A stretch of 64,000 bases of DNA from Bacteroidales bacterium Phil12 (GCA_002633275.1 NWBO01000141.1:21635-85634), one strand, 5' to 3'. Shown: positions 8,602 to 18,205, numbered from the stretch's first letter. The notes: a model not told the origin generated them from the letters alone. Made by a program: numbers and translations.

Positions 8602-10257
8602 CTATGCAAATACAGACGTAAATTCAAATGACTTCGCATCAAACAAACCCTTATCGCTGAGTTTTATTTCGGGGATTACCAAAAGAGCCATAAACGCCAT
8701 AGTCATAAATGGTGCATTCATCTTGCAGCCCAATGATTTGGCAAAATTATTCAGACTTTCGTACTTGCTTGAAACAACATCTATTGTTTCGCCACTCATA
8801 AGTCCTGCAATAGGTAGTGGCAGACTTTCTGTTTTTTCTCCATTTGTGATACATATACCACCTTTGTTTGCAACGAGTTGATTGATAACTTTAACAATAA
8901 GTTCATCACATGTTCCAACAGCAATTATATTGTGAGAATCGTGTGCTATCGTAGAAGCCATTGCCCCATTCTTTAATCCGAAACCATTAATGAATGCAAT
9001 GGCAGGCTTTGTATTATTGTACCTGTTACATACCACTAATTTCAAGACATCGTTTTCAGTGTCGGATACCACGAAATTATCTTGGATTTTGGCATTGCAA
9101 ACAATAGCTTTTGTATATAATTCCTTGTCTTTGGCTTTAATTACTTTGATTGCAGATGTTTGAGCAATTAATTTAATATCTTTTTCAGTGATTTCGCTTC
9201 TATTGAAATTGTTAATAATATTCGTATTATCGCTAAGTAAATCGTTGCAAACAAGGTTATTATTTGCTTTATCGAAGACTTGTTCGCCTGAAATGAAAGT
9301 GGATTGTATTTCAAAGTCTTTTAGATTATTTACAATGATAAAGTCTGCATAGTCGCCTTTTCTGAGCATTCCGATTGGTAAATTGTAATGAGAGATTGGA
9401 TTTAACGAACTTGTTTGCAGTATATTGAATAAAGATACTCCTTTTCCGATACTTCTCTTTACGAGTGTGTCAATATAAGAATTTTGAAGTTCGTTCGGGT
9501 GAATGTCATCACTGCAAAACATAGTCATTGTAGGGTATTTGTCAATCAGTTGCCATAGATTATCAAAGTTTTTTGCGGCACTGCCTTCACGAATCAAGCA
9601 CTTTATTCCATATTTTATTTTAGTCTCCGCTTCATCGTATGAAGAACTTTCATGGTCTGTGGAAATGCCTGCAAGCGAGTATGCTAAAATATCTTTGTCG
9701 TCTAACATCGGAGCATGGCCGTCAGTAGGTTTTCCGACTTGTTTGGCGTAGTCGATTTTTCTTAGCACTTCCTCGTTTTTGTTCAATACACCTGGGAAAT
9801 TCATCATCTCTGCAAGAGAATATATTTCCTTTTTCTCTAATAATTGTTTGACATCTTGGCTATTCAATGTGTAGCCCGAAGTCTCGAAACTCGTTGCCGG
9901 AACGCAGGAAGGAGCCGTGAAAGCAAAGTGAAAACACGATTGCTTGCTGTTTTCAATCATAAAATTTACACCTTGCTTGCCGCACACGTTTGCTATCTCG
10001 TGAGGATCGCACACAGCACCCACGACGCCGTGTCGTACAGCCTCTTTTGCATATTGAGAGGGCAAGAGCATAGAACTTTCAATATGAACATGGGCATCAA
10101 TCAAACCGGGAAGAATATATGGTGCGTTGTTATCAAGGTCGGGTATTGGAATAATATCCTCAATTTTACCATTCTTAACGTGCAACTCTCCATCTATAAC
10201 TGTTTTGTCTGCAACGGATAAGATATGTCCTTTTACTACGAAATTATTGTTTAACAT
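8602..10257 (-). CDS. ade: Adenine deaminase
   Basis: Hydrolyses adenine to hypoxanthine and ammonia in purine salvage. It belongs to the amidohydrolase superfamily: the metal-binding PGLIDAHVHIESSML stretch, KPTDGHAPML, STDHESS, and the family C-terminus ending IPEIKLSDKGLFD all fit bacterial Ade (not the adenosine deaminase-like type). I place the start at 10257 (MLNNNFVVKG): the reading frame stays open upstream only because it runs through 21-base ladder units, and those residues are not family-like. That gives 551 residues, near the family's usual size. Ladder repeats flank the gene on both sides. Confidence 0.93.
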   Translation of the reverse strand: MLNNNFVVKGHILSVADKTVIDGELHVKNGKIEDIIPIPDLDNNAPYILPGLIDAHVHIESSMLLPSQYAKEAVRHGVVGAVCDPHEIANVCGKQGVNFMIENSKQSCFHFAFTAPSCVPATSFETSGYTLNSQDVKQLLEKKEIYSLAEMMNFPGVLNKNEEVLRKIDYAKQVGKPTDGHAPMLDDKDILAYSLAGISTDHESSSYDEAETKIKYGIKCLIREGSAAKNFDNLWQLIDKYPTMTMFCSDDIHPNELQNSYIDTLVKRSIGKGVSLFNILQTSSLNPISHYNLPIGMLRKGDYADFIIVNNLKDFEIQSTFISGEQVFDKANNNLVCNDLLSDNTNIINNFNRSEITEKDIKLIAQTSAIKVIKAKDKELYTKAIVCNAKIQDNFVVSDTENDVLKLVVCNRYNNTKPAIAFINGFGLKNGAMASTIAHDSHNIIAVGTCDELIVKVINQLVANKGGICITNGEKTESLPLPIAGLMSGETIDVVSSKYESLNNFAKSLGCKMNAPFMTMAFMALLVIPEIKLSDKGLFDAKSFEFTSVFA

Positions 10258-10263
10258 TATTAA

Positions 10264-10347
10264 AATAGTTATGGAGATTAATTTATCAGTGTCCATAACT
10301 ATTTTACTGATTATGGACACTATTTTATCGGTGAAAGAGACTGTTTA
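10264..10347. repeat. 21-base ladder repeat, site 3 (3' of universal stress gene)
   Basis: Four 21-base steps. Neighbouring units are reverse complements: AGTGTCCATAA (10288-10298) and TTATGGACACT (10311-10321) form an 11-bp stem with a 12-base loop. TTTT recurs every 21 bases. The last unit includes the stop codon of the stress-protein gene. Confidence 0.8.
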
Positions 10348-11199
10348 TAGGAATACAGCATTCATTCCCGATTTCTTTAACGGCACGCAAATAACAGGTA
10401 CTTTTGCATAGCGGACAACATCTTGGGCTCTTGGGTCAGCGGCAAAATCCGTAGTAATATCCCTACCCATAACGATGCACATATCCACACCGTTTGTCTC
10501 ATTATTCATAAATTTTATTGATTCATCTGCGAAATCCTTACTTTGTGCAAGCATAGGCATTTTCACAACATTGCATTCCACACCTTTTGAAAGTATGAAA
10601 TTTTCTGCTTTTGAAGCAGTGTATTCCAAATGTAATTTTTGGTCGCTTTCTATTCCGTCCCAAGAGCCTATTAGTATGGTGATTCTCGCTCCATATTCTT
10701 TTGCCAATTTTATTGCAGTCGGAACTTTTTGTCTCGAAGAAAGATTTAATTCAAGAGGCAAAAGAATATTTCTTATAGGTTTCGGTTCAATATTGACAGC
10801 AACCGTCATCAAAGGTATTTCAGCCGTGCGAATAAGTTTATGCGTGTTTGCTCCAATTGTATTCAAACCGGTATTGGAAGTACCAACGACAAGCAAATCA
10901 ATCTTATTTTCTCTTATGAAATTGTTAATCTCACCCGTGATACGTCCTCTGCGAATGTAGGCTGTAACATCCAATCCGTACAGAGTTTTGATATTTTTCT
11001 GCAATTCGGAGAAATGCAGCCTTTGAACATCTTCCGAAACTTCTTGTTGTCCCAAAAGTTTGCCGAAAAAACCAACCTCTTCACTGACGTGTAACAATGA
11101 ATAATTGGTATCAGAATCTTTGAATAAGAATTTACAGAATTTCAAACAAGCATTCAAACTTAAATCGTTGAAATCTGTCGTTATCAAAATATTTCTCAT
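10345..11199 (-). CDS. Universal stress protein, tandem UspA domains
   Basis: Two Usp domains in one chain: residues 1-140 (start RNILITTDFNDLS; ending with VVGTSNTGLN) and about 145-284 (start IRNILLPLELN; ending MGRDI and VPVICVP). Usp proteins bind ATP or other nucleotides and help survival under stress, with no single defined reaction. The ATP-binding G-x2-G-x9-G(S/T) signature is only partly kept in domain 1 and weak in domain 2. It is a monocistronic gene between glutaminase and adenine deaminase. Length is normal for the double-domain form found in Bacteroidota. Confidence 0.88.
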   Translation of the reverse strand: MRNILITTDFNDLSLNACLKFCKFLFKDSDTNYSLLHVSEEVGFFGKLLGQQEVSEDVQRLHFSELQKNIKTLYGLDVTAYIRRGRITGEINNFIRENKIDLLVVGTSNTGLNTIGANTHKLIRTAEIPLMTVAVNIEPKPIRNILLPLELNLSSRQKVPTAIKLAKEYGARITILIGSWDGIESDQKLHLEYTASKAENFILSKGVECNVVKMPMLAQSKDFADESIKFMNNETNGVDMCIVMGRDITTDFAADPRAQDVVRYAKVPVICVPLKKSGMNAVFL

Positions 11200-11331
11200 T
11201 TTATTTTAATTTTTATTATCTTTTGAAATTGTTTGTTCGCAAGAATAAATTACTATCATTAATGTATATGTATAAATTATTATGCAGAACTATTGTTTAT
11301 TCTGTATTCGAACAGTGTTTATTGTAAAATA

Positions 11332-12246
11332 TCAGAAAATAGATTCTTTTGTTTCAGTCGTTAATAGTTCCAAAAATTTCATACCTACAACCGAATTGCC
11401 TTTTTCATTTAAGCGTGGCGAGAATACTGTTACCGCATATCTTTGCGGATATATGGCAGAAATTCCCCCACCTACGCCGCTTTTTCCGGGCAGACCCACC
11501 AAATAGGAAAAGTCTCCCGATTCATCGTAAAAACCACATGTAAGCATTATTGCATTTATTCGTTTGACTTGTGAAGCCGTTAAATGAACGTTTGCATAAT
11601 TAAACTCTTTTTTGTGGTCTGCAAAGCAAATGAATGCCTTTGATAATTCTTTGCAATTCATTTCTATGCTACACATCAATAAATAAAATTGTAATACATG
11701 TTCTATATCGTTTTCTATATTGTGATAATATTTCAGCATATTGGTTATTGCCGCATTCAAATAGCCACAACTTCTTTCCGAACGGGCAACAGAAAAATTG
11801 TAATTGACCGTTTCGCTTTGCGATATGCAACGTACAAAATCAAGAAAATCACTCTCGGGATTTGGTAAGTGAGAAAGAAGGATGTCTGCCACTACAATCG
11901 CTCCTGCATTGATAAACGGATTACGTGGAATGCCATGTTCAAGTTCCAATTGAACCAAAGAATTAAACGCACTGCCCGAAGGCTCTTTTCCCATACGATT
12001 CCATAATTTATCTCCCTCCAAAGCAAAAGCCATTGCGAATGAAAAAACTTTTGAAATACTTTGAATGGAAAATCTTGTGTCTGCTTTGCCACATTGATAC
12101 TGATCTCCATTAAGTGTTTGCAGACAAACGCCTATTTGGTCGGGATTTACCTTTTCCAGCGCAGGTATATAATCTGCTTGCTTGCCAATTTGACTATATT
12201 GTTGTACTTTCTCGTAAATGTTTTCTATGATTTGTTGATAGTCCAT
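11332..12246 (-). CDS. glsA: Glutaminase A
   Basis: Hydrolyses L-glutamine to glutamate and ammonia. It has the beta-lactamase-like serine hydrolase fold: the nucleophile Ser and general base Lys are in FSIQSISKVFSFAMA (SxxK), and the family motifs EPSGSAFNS, NPFINAGAI, RSCGYLNAA and the GKSGVGGGI loop are all intact. Length 304 is exactly the family norm. It is separated from the upstream stress gene by about 130 bases with no clear promoter match. In enteric bacteria glsA aids acid tolerance through ammonia release; whether this applies here is inference. Confidence 0.95.
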   Translation of the reverse strand: MDYQQIIENIYEKVQQYSQIGKQADYIPALEKVNPDQIGVCLQTLNGDQYQCGKADTRFSIQSISKVFSFAMAFALEGDKLWNRMGKEPSGSAFNSLVQLELEHGIPRNPFINAGAIVVADILLSHLPNPESDFLDFVRCISQSETVNYNFSVARSERSCGYLNAAITNMLKYYHNIENDIEHVLQFYLLMCSIEMNCKELSKAFICFADHKKEFNYANVHLTASQVKRINAIMLTCGFYDESGDFSYLVGLPGKSGVGGGISAIYPQRYAVTVFSPRLNEKGNSVVGMKFLELLTTETKESIF

Positions 12247-12271
12247 GTCGTAAAAATATGTTGTTGTAATA

Positions 12272-14695
12272 TTAGAACGGATAACCTATGCCAAATTGTA
12301 TTGCAATATCAGAAAATTTTGCATTATCCAATACAAAACGTTCAGCCAGGTCTCTACTCGGATCCCAAACTTTTATTGCAAAATCCAATCTGAAAAGAAA
12401 GATTCCAAAGTTCAAACGAGCTCCTAAACCGGTTCCACAAGCAATTTCTTTGTAGAAGTCTTTACTGATAGTACCTCCTTCCAAACCTACTTGGTCTGAT
12501 AATGTCCAAATATTTCCTAAGTCTAAAAACATTGCACCTTCCAAAAAGCCTGCAATAGGGAAACGATATTCAAAATTCGCTCCTATCGCAATATCGCCTG
12601 CTCGGTCATATTTTCTATTGCCTGACGGAGTGCTGCTGCCCGGACCTAAACTTCTGAGTTGCCAAGCACGTAAGCCATTGGCTCCACCACCGAAAAAGGC
12701 TTTTTCATAAGGCAAGGCTTCCGCATTTGCATAAGGGATACCGATGCCGCCATAAATCTTATAAACGAATGAAGTGTTTTGTGTCAAATAATTATAGTGC
12801 GTGAAAGAAAAGTCAGTTCTTACATATTGCGAAAAAGGAATATTAAACAAAGTGTAATGTCCGTCGTCGTCCTTGCTTTGATTAAACGTCATAGAATATA
12901 AATCCAAAACATTTCCCGCCGTTTCAATGTTAAAAGAAAAGTAATTGAAATCTTGTTTTTGTGTTGTTTGCTGACCGTTGTAGTTATAAGAAAAACGCAT
13001 TGCCATAACCAAGTGGTCGGACATCTGATATTGTATTCTTTTGTCCATATTGTTTATGATTTCAGCGTATTGAGGGTCGGTTATCTCCATATTTACGAAA
13101 TTTACCTCCAATGGTATAATGGCAAAGTATTTCTTTTCGGTTGTATTCCACGAGTAACCGTAATTAAGATTAAATATAGAGCGTTCGTAATAAGAACGTT
13201 TCTGAATGTTATATCCTGTTTTGATACTCGTATGAGGATGAAATTTCATGGAATAGAATGATGTTTTGAAAGGGGCTAAGAACCTTGGTATTTCTATACC
13301 GAAATCCAATCCCGCTTCAAAAGCATTGAATACGTCCCAACCTGCTTTGGTATTGTTTTTTCTAAAAATGTTGCTGTTGATTTCTGCTGCCAATTTAAGA
13401 TTTGCAGTGAATATTTCTGCACCATGTAGCAAGTTTTTGTCAGAATAAGACAAATTGCCTGCCATACCAAGATTTGACGACGATGAATTGGTCGCATTAT
13501 TCATAGGGTCGTTTGTTGCCGAGTAGTTCAACTCAAAAGATGAAGAAAGACTTATCGGTTTGTTTCTTGTAAGGCGGATATAACAAACCAATTCGTTAGT
13601 ATCTTTATCTTCCTTGGTTATATCTTCGTAGAAAATGTCTATATACTTAAAGTTTCTTAGTTGAAACAACGATGAATAAGTACTTTGACTTGCTTCGGGC
13701 GAAAAAAGATTGTTGTTTGTCATTAAAATACTCCTCATAATAGTACGTTCTTTTATCGCAGGCTTTTCCGTGTTGTATATAAAATAAAGCGGAGTTGGTT
13801 TATAGCCTTTTTGCTGTTTGTGATAGAAAAGAACGGTGTCTATATCGGGTATATAGTCTGGCGATTGTGGTGAAACGTAGTTCGGATGCAGATATATCTT
13901 TGATATTTTGTATGGTTTGTGCCTTGTGATATTAACAGAATCGGAACCACTGCCGATAGGGTTTTTTACAAGCATGATGATACTTGTTTTATCAATGCCG
14001 TTAGTTGTGTCGATATTGAAAGTAATATATTTTGGCACGAATGTATAATAACCTTTGGACAACATACCTTGCGAAACATCGTTACGGATTTTTACAAGAT
14101 GTTCTTCGTTATATATTTCGCCTTTTTGAGGAATGTTTTTAATGAAATTTTTTATTTCTTTTTCGATGTTAGTGTCTTCGACCTGAACGATGAAAGTATC
14201 GATAATAGCGCAAGTAGGGGCATTTATATTATAGTTTATCACACGGCGACGTTTGTAATAACTCCAAGGGGCATACCATTTTCTGACAGGCGAAAAAGAA
14301 GTAGTAACCACCGCATCAAAACAGCCATGTGTTTTCAAATATTTTTTAATGTTTTGACAAGATACTTCCGTCAAGTCATCGTTTATTTCCACAGGTTTGT
14401 CGCCCAATCTACGTAAGACATATTTTTCAAGAAAGTTGCATGTACTGTCGTCTCCCGGGCCGGAAGCGGAATAGATATACATACCGATTTTTGCACCCAA
14501 TATTTTATGATTAGGGTCTTGCTGGATGTATTTTGTAATATCGCCTTTTGAAATATTTTTGTTGTTAATTTCGATTTTATTCTTGCTTAATAAATAACCG
14601 TTCTTGGAAAGATGACGATTTGGAGAGCAAGAGCAAACAACCACCACTATAACAAAAAGCAGAATGATAATATTATATTTTTTCAAACACTTCAT
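12272..14695 (-). CDS. TamL-like outer-membrane assembly lipoprotein (BamA/TamA superfamily)
   Basis: An 807-residue Omp85-superfamily protein. The N-terminus is a lipoprotein signal (hydrophobic run ending VVVVCSCSPN), which marks TamL, the lipidated TamA version of Bacteroidota. POTRA-like repeats occupy about residues 30-330, and the C-terminal half is a barrel with the surface-antigen lid motif FFGGGANGLRAWQ and a terminal FGIGYPF. TamL is thought to pair with TamB to insert barrels or move lipids, but no tamB is adjacent here. It overlaps no neighbour; waaA starts upstream five bases before it, so the two are probably cotranscribed. Confidence 0.85.
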   Translation of the reverse strand: MKCLKKYNIIILLFVIVVVVCSCSPNRHLSKNGYLLSKNKIEINNKNISKGDITKYIQQDPNHKILGAKIGMYIYSASGPGDDSTCNFLEKYVLRRLGDKPVEINDDLTEVSCQNIKKYLKTHGCFDAVVTTSFSPVRKWYAPWSYYKRRRVINYNINAPTCAIIDTFIVQVEDTNIEKEIKNFIKNIPQKGEIYNEEHLVKIRNDVSQGMLSKGYYTFVPKYITFNIDTTNGIDKTSIIMLVKNPIGSGSDSVNITRHKPYKISKIYLHPNYVSPQSPDYIPDIDTVLFYHKQQKGYKPTPLYFIYNTEKPAIKERTIMRSILMTNNNLFSPEASQSTYSSLFQLRNFKYIDIFYEDITKEDKDTNELVCYIRLTRNKPISLSSSFELNYSATNDPMNNATNSSSSNLGMAGNLSYSDKNLLHGAEIFTANLKLAAEINSNIFRKNNTKAGWDVFNAFEAGLDFGIEIPRFLAPFKTSFYSMKFHPHTSIKTGYNIQKRSYYERSIFNLNYGYSWNTTEKKYFAIIPLEVNFVNMEITDPQYAEIINNMDKRIQYQMSDHLVMAMRFSYNYNGQQTTQKQDFNYFSFNIETAGNVLDLYSMTFNQSKDDDGHYTLFNIPFSQYVRTDFSFTHYNYLTQNTSFVYKIYGGIGIPYANAEALPYEKAFFGGGANGLRAWQLRSLGPGSSTPSGNRKYDRAGDIAIGANFEYRFPIAGFLEGAMFLDLGNIWTLSDQVGLEGGTISKDFYKEIACGTGLGARLNFGIFLFRLDFAIKVWDPSRDLAERFVLDNAKFSDIAIQFGIGYPF

Positions 14696-14700
14696 ACGAA

Positions 14701-15912
14701 CTAAAAAATCTCAGTTAAAATCTTATTTGTCGCTCCTATATTTTCTTTAACATAATCTCCTGCAATATTAGCGGTATTCGTGTAAATAGTTTCATTATTC
14801 AGTAAATTAGTTAGCCACACTGATAAATTAGTTTCATTGATTATTTCTTTGGCTCCACCAAGTGCGATAAGGTCTTGTGCTTCTTTGAATTTTTTATTAT
14901 TAGGACCGAAAGCAACAGGTTTATTGAATACTGCCGCTTCCAATATGTTATGAATGCCTGCTCCAAAACCGCCACCGATATATGCAATGTCGCAAAGAGA
15001 ATATAAAAACATAAGCATACCTATATTGTCTATGATAAGCACACGATAGTTTTTCGCATTTTCTTCACTTAAAGACGAAAAAGCAATACTATTGTCAAAC
15101 TGCGAAAGTAGTGTTGATATATGATTTTTATCTATCAAATGAGGGGCTAATATAATCTTCAAATCGTTCAGATTATCCGTTGCCTTTTTGATTATTTTCT
15201 CGTCCTCAGGCCACGAACTTCCTGCGATAAAAACTTTCTTGCCGTCTATGAATTTATTTATTATCGGAAAAGTTTTATGCTCCTTGCTCATAGAATAAAC
15301 TCTGTCAAAACGGGTATCGCCACATATTTTGTTGTTTGTGTAGTTTATCGAATTTAGAAGAGATGCTGTTTTTTCATCTTGGACAAAAAACATATTGAAT
15401 TTATTCAACTGTTTTCTAAACCAAGATGAATAAGGTTTGAAGATATAATGCTTTTCTCGCAGAATAAGACTTACCGAATACAATGGAGTGTTCTTTAACT
15501 CGAAGATATAATTCCACCAAAATTCGTATTTAACGAAAAACACCATATCGGGTTTTGCCAAAGCGACGAAAAGTTTTGCATTTTTTATTGTATCAAAAGG
15601 CAGATAAACTACACAATCGGCATAAGCATAGTTTTGTCTTACTTCATAACCGGAAGGAGAGAAAAATGTGAGTAGTATTTGGTATTCGGGCTTAGTTGTT
15701 TTGATTTCTTCGATAAGATTTCTTGCTTGTTCGAACTCACCAAGCGATGCACAATGAAACCATGCTGTTTTTTTGTTTTTATCCAATAGCGAGAGTTTTT
15801 GCCACGTCTGACTTTGCCCTTTACACATCGTGCGAATTTTTTCGCTGAACAATGCAGCGATATTACACGCCAAAGAAAAGATGATTATACCTAAATTATA
15901 TATAAGTCTCAT
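14701..15912 (-). CDS. waaA: 3-deoxy-D-manno-octulosonic acid (Kdo) transferase
   Basis: Transfers Kdo from CMP-Kdo to lipid A precursors at the inner membrane, a key step of lipopolysaccharide core synthesis. It shows an N-terminal membrane anchor (residues 4-22), the WFHCASLGEFEQAR motif of the acceptor domain, VSLILREKH, FIAGSSWPEDE, and the nucleotide-sugar region YIGGGFGAGIHNILEAA. Length 403 is usual for the phylum. It is immediately followed by the TamL-like gene, linking LPS and outer-membrane assembly. Its 3' end carries sequence resembling two or three ladder units (14784-14845), yet the protein length there is normal. Confidence 0.92.
   Translation of the reverse strand: MRLIYNLGIIIFSLACNIAALFSEKIRTMCKGQSQTWQKLSLLDKNKKTAWFHCASLGEFEQARNLIEEIKTTKPEYQILLTFFSPSGYEVRQNYAYADCVVYLPFDTIKNAKLFVALAKPDMVFFVKYEFWWNYIFELKNTPLYSVSLILREKHYIFKPYSSWFRKQLNKFNMFFVQDEKTASLLNSINYTNNKICGDTRFDRVYSMSKEHKTFPIINKFIDGKKVFIAGSSWPEDEKIIKKATDNLNDLKIILAPHLIDKNHISTLLSQFDNSIAFSSLSEENAKNYRVLIIDNIGMLMFLYSLCDIAYIGGGFGAGIHNILEAAVFNKPVAFGPNNKKFKEAQDLIALGGAKEIINETNLSVWLTNLLNNETIYTNTANIAGDYVKENIGATNKILTEIF
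14784..14845. repeat. Possible 21-base ladder units inside waaA
   Basis: Three units of 20, 21 and 21 bases begin AAAT-AGT or AAATTAGT. The third contains GTTTCATTGATTATTTC, an exact 17-base match to the intergenic ladder at 58.16 kb. It is translated in frame (seven residues per unit). Coincidence in AT-rich DNA is possible. Confidence 0.45.
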
Positions 15913-15967
15913 CGCAGGAATATATCAATTAAATATTGGTAGGGATAAAGATTAGCGTCAAACAATA

Positions 15968-16765
15968 TTAGTAATAATATATTTTATCGGCCGAACGTCC
16001 GAAGAATGGAAACATCCAACCAACTTTTAATGTGAGCATGTGGTCGGTATAACGGGTATCGTCTCCGCCTTGCAAGTCGGCTTGATAATTACGGGTCATT
16101 TTAGTCCAAGCAATCTTCCAATCAATACCGACAAACCAGTTGGCGTAAGATTTTTTGCTTATATGACGATAGCCTAAGAACAAACCGGTCATCGGGCCAC
16201 GCATCTGACGGTCGTAAAGATATTTGTAATCGCCCTCCAATTGATAAACCCTACTTAAAGTTGCCTCATAAATAATTTGGTGTTGCAAGTAACCGCCCCA
16301 CAGCGTAACTTCCAAACCGCTATTTGGGTTGCTGCCAAAAATTGGAAAGATTTTACCTATACCCAGACACAAAGAAAGATTTCTGTTGTAAGCAACCACT
16401 CCTGCATCTGTCCCGTCCGAGCCAACGATTATAGGTTTTTCGCCCGTTGTGTATAATGTTGCCAAATAATCTTTCATATGTTTTATGTTGTCTGAGCCAA
16501 ACTGAAAACCAAAATCCACATTGATTATCCAGTTGTTTAACGTCTTCCAACCCAAATCGGCATTGACATTGAAAAATGATGAATATCTGTTTCCCATTTC
16601 ACCAAAAGGCATTGTCCAACCTACCGATGCTGCAAAGAATGGGGTAGATATATTTGTATCTTGCCCAGTTATTTTTGCAGCTTCCTTATCGTTTTGAGCT
16701 GATAGCCCGACAGATGATAACACCAATGCCAATATCATTATGGTAAATATTTTTGTCTTTTTCAT
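15968..16765 (-). CDS. Small outer-membrane beta-barrel protein, function unknown
   Basis: A 265-residue exported protein with a signal peptide (ending LSSVGLSAQ). The mature part alternates aromatic and small residues in short strands (GWKTLNNWIINVDFGFQFG, LGYRHISKKSYANWFVGIDW) and ends FPFFGRSADKIYYY, typical of an 8- to 10-strand barrel of Bacteroidota. No motif reveals a substrate. It sits four bases downstream of the M14 carboxypeptidase gene, so the two are probably translated from one message. Family not recognised. Confidence 0.7.
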   Translation of the reverse strand: MKKTKIFTIMILALVLSSVGLSAQNDKEAAKITGQDTNISTPFFAASVGWTMPFGEMGNRYSSFFNVNADLGWKTLNNWIINVDFGFQFGSDNIKHMKDYLATLYTTGEKPIIVGSDGTDAGVVAYNRNLSLCLGIGKIFPIFGSNPNSGLEVTLWGGYLQHQIIYEATLSRVYQLEGDYKYLYDRQMRGPMTGLFLGYRHISKKSYANWFVGIDWKIAWTKMTRNYQADLQGGDDTRYTDHMLTLKVGWMFPFFGRSADKIYYY

Positions 16766-16769
16766 TTTA

Positions 16770-18176
16770 TTATTGTTTTATGATTTTTCGAGTGATTATT
16801 TCTTGTTTGTTATTATACATTTTTATGATATATGAACCCGATTGTAGGTTTTGTATATCTATTGTCGTTAAAGGCGTGTTTATTACACCTTTGTCTGTAA
16901 TCCGTGCATTGAGGTCAAATATTTCGTATCTCAAATTCTGATTTGACTGAACGTTTATAATGTTTCGTGCAGGCAATGGGTAGATTTGGATTTGTGGAGA
17001 TAGTGTTTCGGTTAAGGACGTGTTTATCGGCGACAATTCCACGTTGTTTTCAGTTAGGACGTCGCCGATGGAAATTTCCATAGTCTTTGAATGATAACCG
17101 TCTTTTGAGAAAGTAACGGAATAAGTGCCGTTCAAAATCGGACGGAAATAGTATCCGTTATCGTTGGTATAAACTTGCGAAGAGTCTTTGTCGTGATTGT
17201 CTATGCTTACAATTACATCGTTTATCGGCTGATTGGTTATGCTATCTGTAACAATCCCTTGAAAACCTATGTTGCAGTAATCGAAAAATGTAAATAATGA
17301 GTTTTTTAATCTATACCAATAATCGTTTAGCAATGATTCCTTGGGCATATAGTCCATACTTATTTCCAAAGTAATTTCTCTGCAATGAGCGAAATAAGTA
17401 CTCCAATCTTGTCTTGAACCATAGATAACATACCAATCACCACCATTTACAACGCCGTTGTTATTAACATCGGTAAAATAGTTACTGTAATCATTTTGCA
17501 GATGTTTAACAAAATTTTCGCCTAATGAGTCAAACCAAATTTTATCGGCGTGAGTCTTTTGATTTGAGCGATAAGTATCCCAAGGATAATTGAAAACTTC
17601 GCTGCCGGTGTGAATGTTGCAAGACATATTAAAGCGTTCCTTGTTTTGATATTCGATAAAGGCAGTGGTTTCTTTTTGTTGCAATTCTCCGTCAGAGTTA
17701 GTATTTGAGCGAATATCGGGAAAATTTCTATTCAAATCAACGTAATTGGCGTTATACCTTATGGCATTTTTTACATTGTCGTTACCACCGTGCCAAGTGC
17801 CGTCGGGATTTGCAAAAGGACATATATAAATATCGGGCAAATTGGAAGTTATAATCAGTTCGGGGTTGTTTATCAAAGAATCAATCAAACGCAAAAGCAT
17901 AACAGACCCCGTCAATTCGTTTCCGTGTATGGCAGCGGAATAAAAGAATTTAGGCTTGTTGAGATTACTATTCGGTTCAGAGGAAATCTTCAAACATAAA
18001 ATCAATCTATTGTTGATGCTTGTGCCGATAGTGTCCAAGCGGCAAATATCACTATGGTCTTTTGCTGTTTGTTGCATATAGGTTACAAAGGTACTGTAAG
18101 TAGGGTAGTATTCCCACTTTTCAGCCTTTGCAGATAAGCAATACAAAAATAATAACAACAAAAAAATTCTTTTCAT
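16770..18176 (-). CDS. Secreted M14 zinc carboxypeptidase with T9SS tail
   Basis: A zinc carboxypeptidase secreted through type IX secretion. I place the start at 18176 (MKRIFLLLLFLYCLSAKA), which gives a clean signal peptide. The peptidase domain has the zinc ligands His and Glu in AAIHGNELTG and His in CNIHTGSEVFNYPW, the substrate Arg in DLNRNFPD, and the catalytic Glu in REITLEISMDYMP. A carboxypeptidase regulatory-like beta-sandwich follows (about residues 300-375), then a T9SS sorting tail (PLPARNIINVQSN ... IITRKIIKQ). It probably removes C-terminal residues from peptides outside the cell or on its surface. Confidence 0.92.
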   Translation of the reverse strand: MKRIFLLLLFLYCLSAKAEKWEYYPTYSTFVTYMQQTAKDHSDICRLDTIGTSINNRLILCLKISSEPNSNLNKPKFFYSAAIHGNELTGSVMLLRLIDSLINNPELIITSNLPDIYICPFANPDGTWHGGNDNVKNAIRYNANYVDLNRNFPDIRSNTNSDGELQQKETTAFIEYQNKERFNMSCNIHTGSEVFNYPWDTYRSNQKTHADKIWFDSLGENFVKHLQNDYSNYFTDVNNNGVVNGGDWYVIYGSRQDWSTYFAHCREITLEISMDYMPKESLLNDYWYRLKNSLFTFFDYCNIGFQGIVTDSITNQPINDVIVSIDNHDKDSSQVYTNDNGYYFRPILNGTYSVTFSKDGYHSKTMEISIGDVLTENNVELSPINTSLTETLSPQIQIYPLPARNIINVQSNQNLRYEIFDLNARITDKGVINTPLTTIDIQNLQSGSYIIKMYNNKQEIITRKIIKQ

Positions 18177-18197
18177 AAAGAAATCCGAATTAGGACG

Positions 18198-18205
18198 CAA
18201 AGGTA
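18198..18205 (-). promoter_or_regulatory. -7 promoter element for the M14 carboxypeptidase
   Basis: TACCTTTG on the minus strand, 21 bases before the start codon at 18176. A TTTG at 18229-18232 lies 23 bases further up, slightly long. Confidence 0.55.

Noticed and set aside
10475..10960. Plus-strand ORF of 161 codons
   Set aside because: Antisense shadow of the universal stress protein gene.
13919..14416. Plus-strand ORF of 165 codons
   Set aside because: Lies opposite the TamL-like gene; the minus-strand frame has clear family features and a signal sequence, this one has none.
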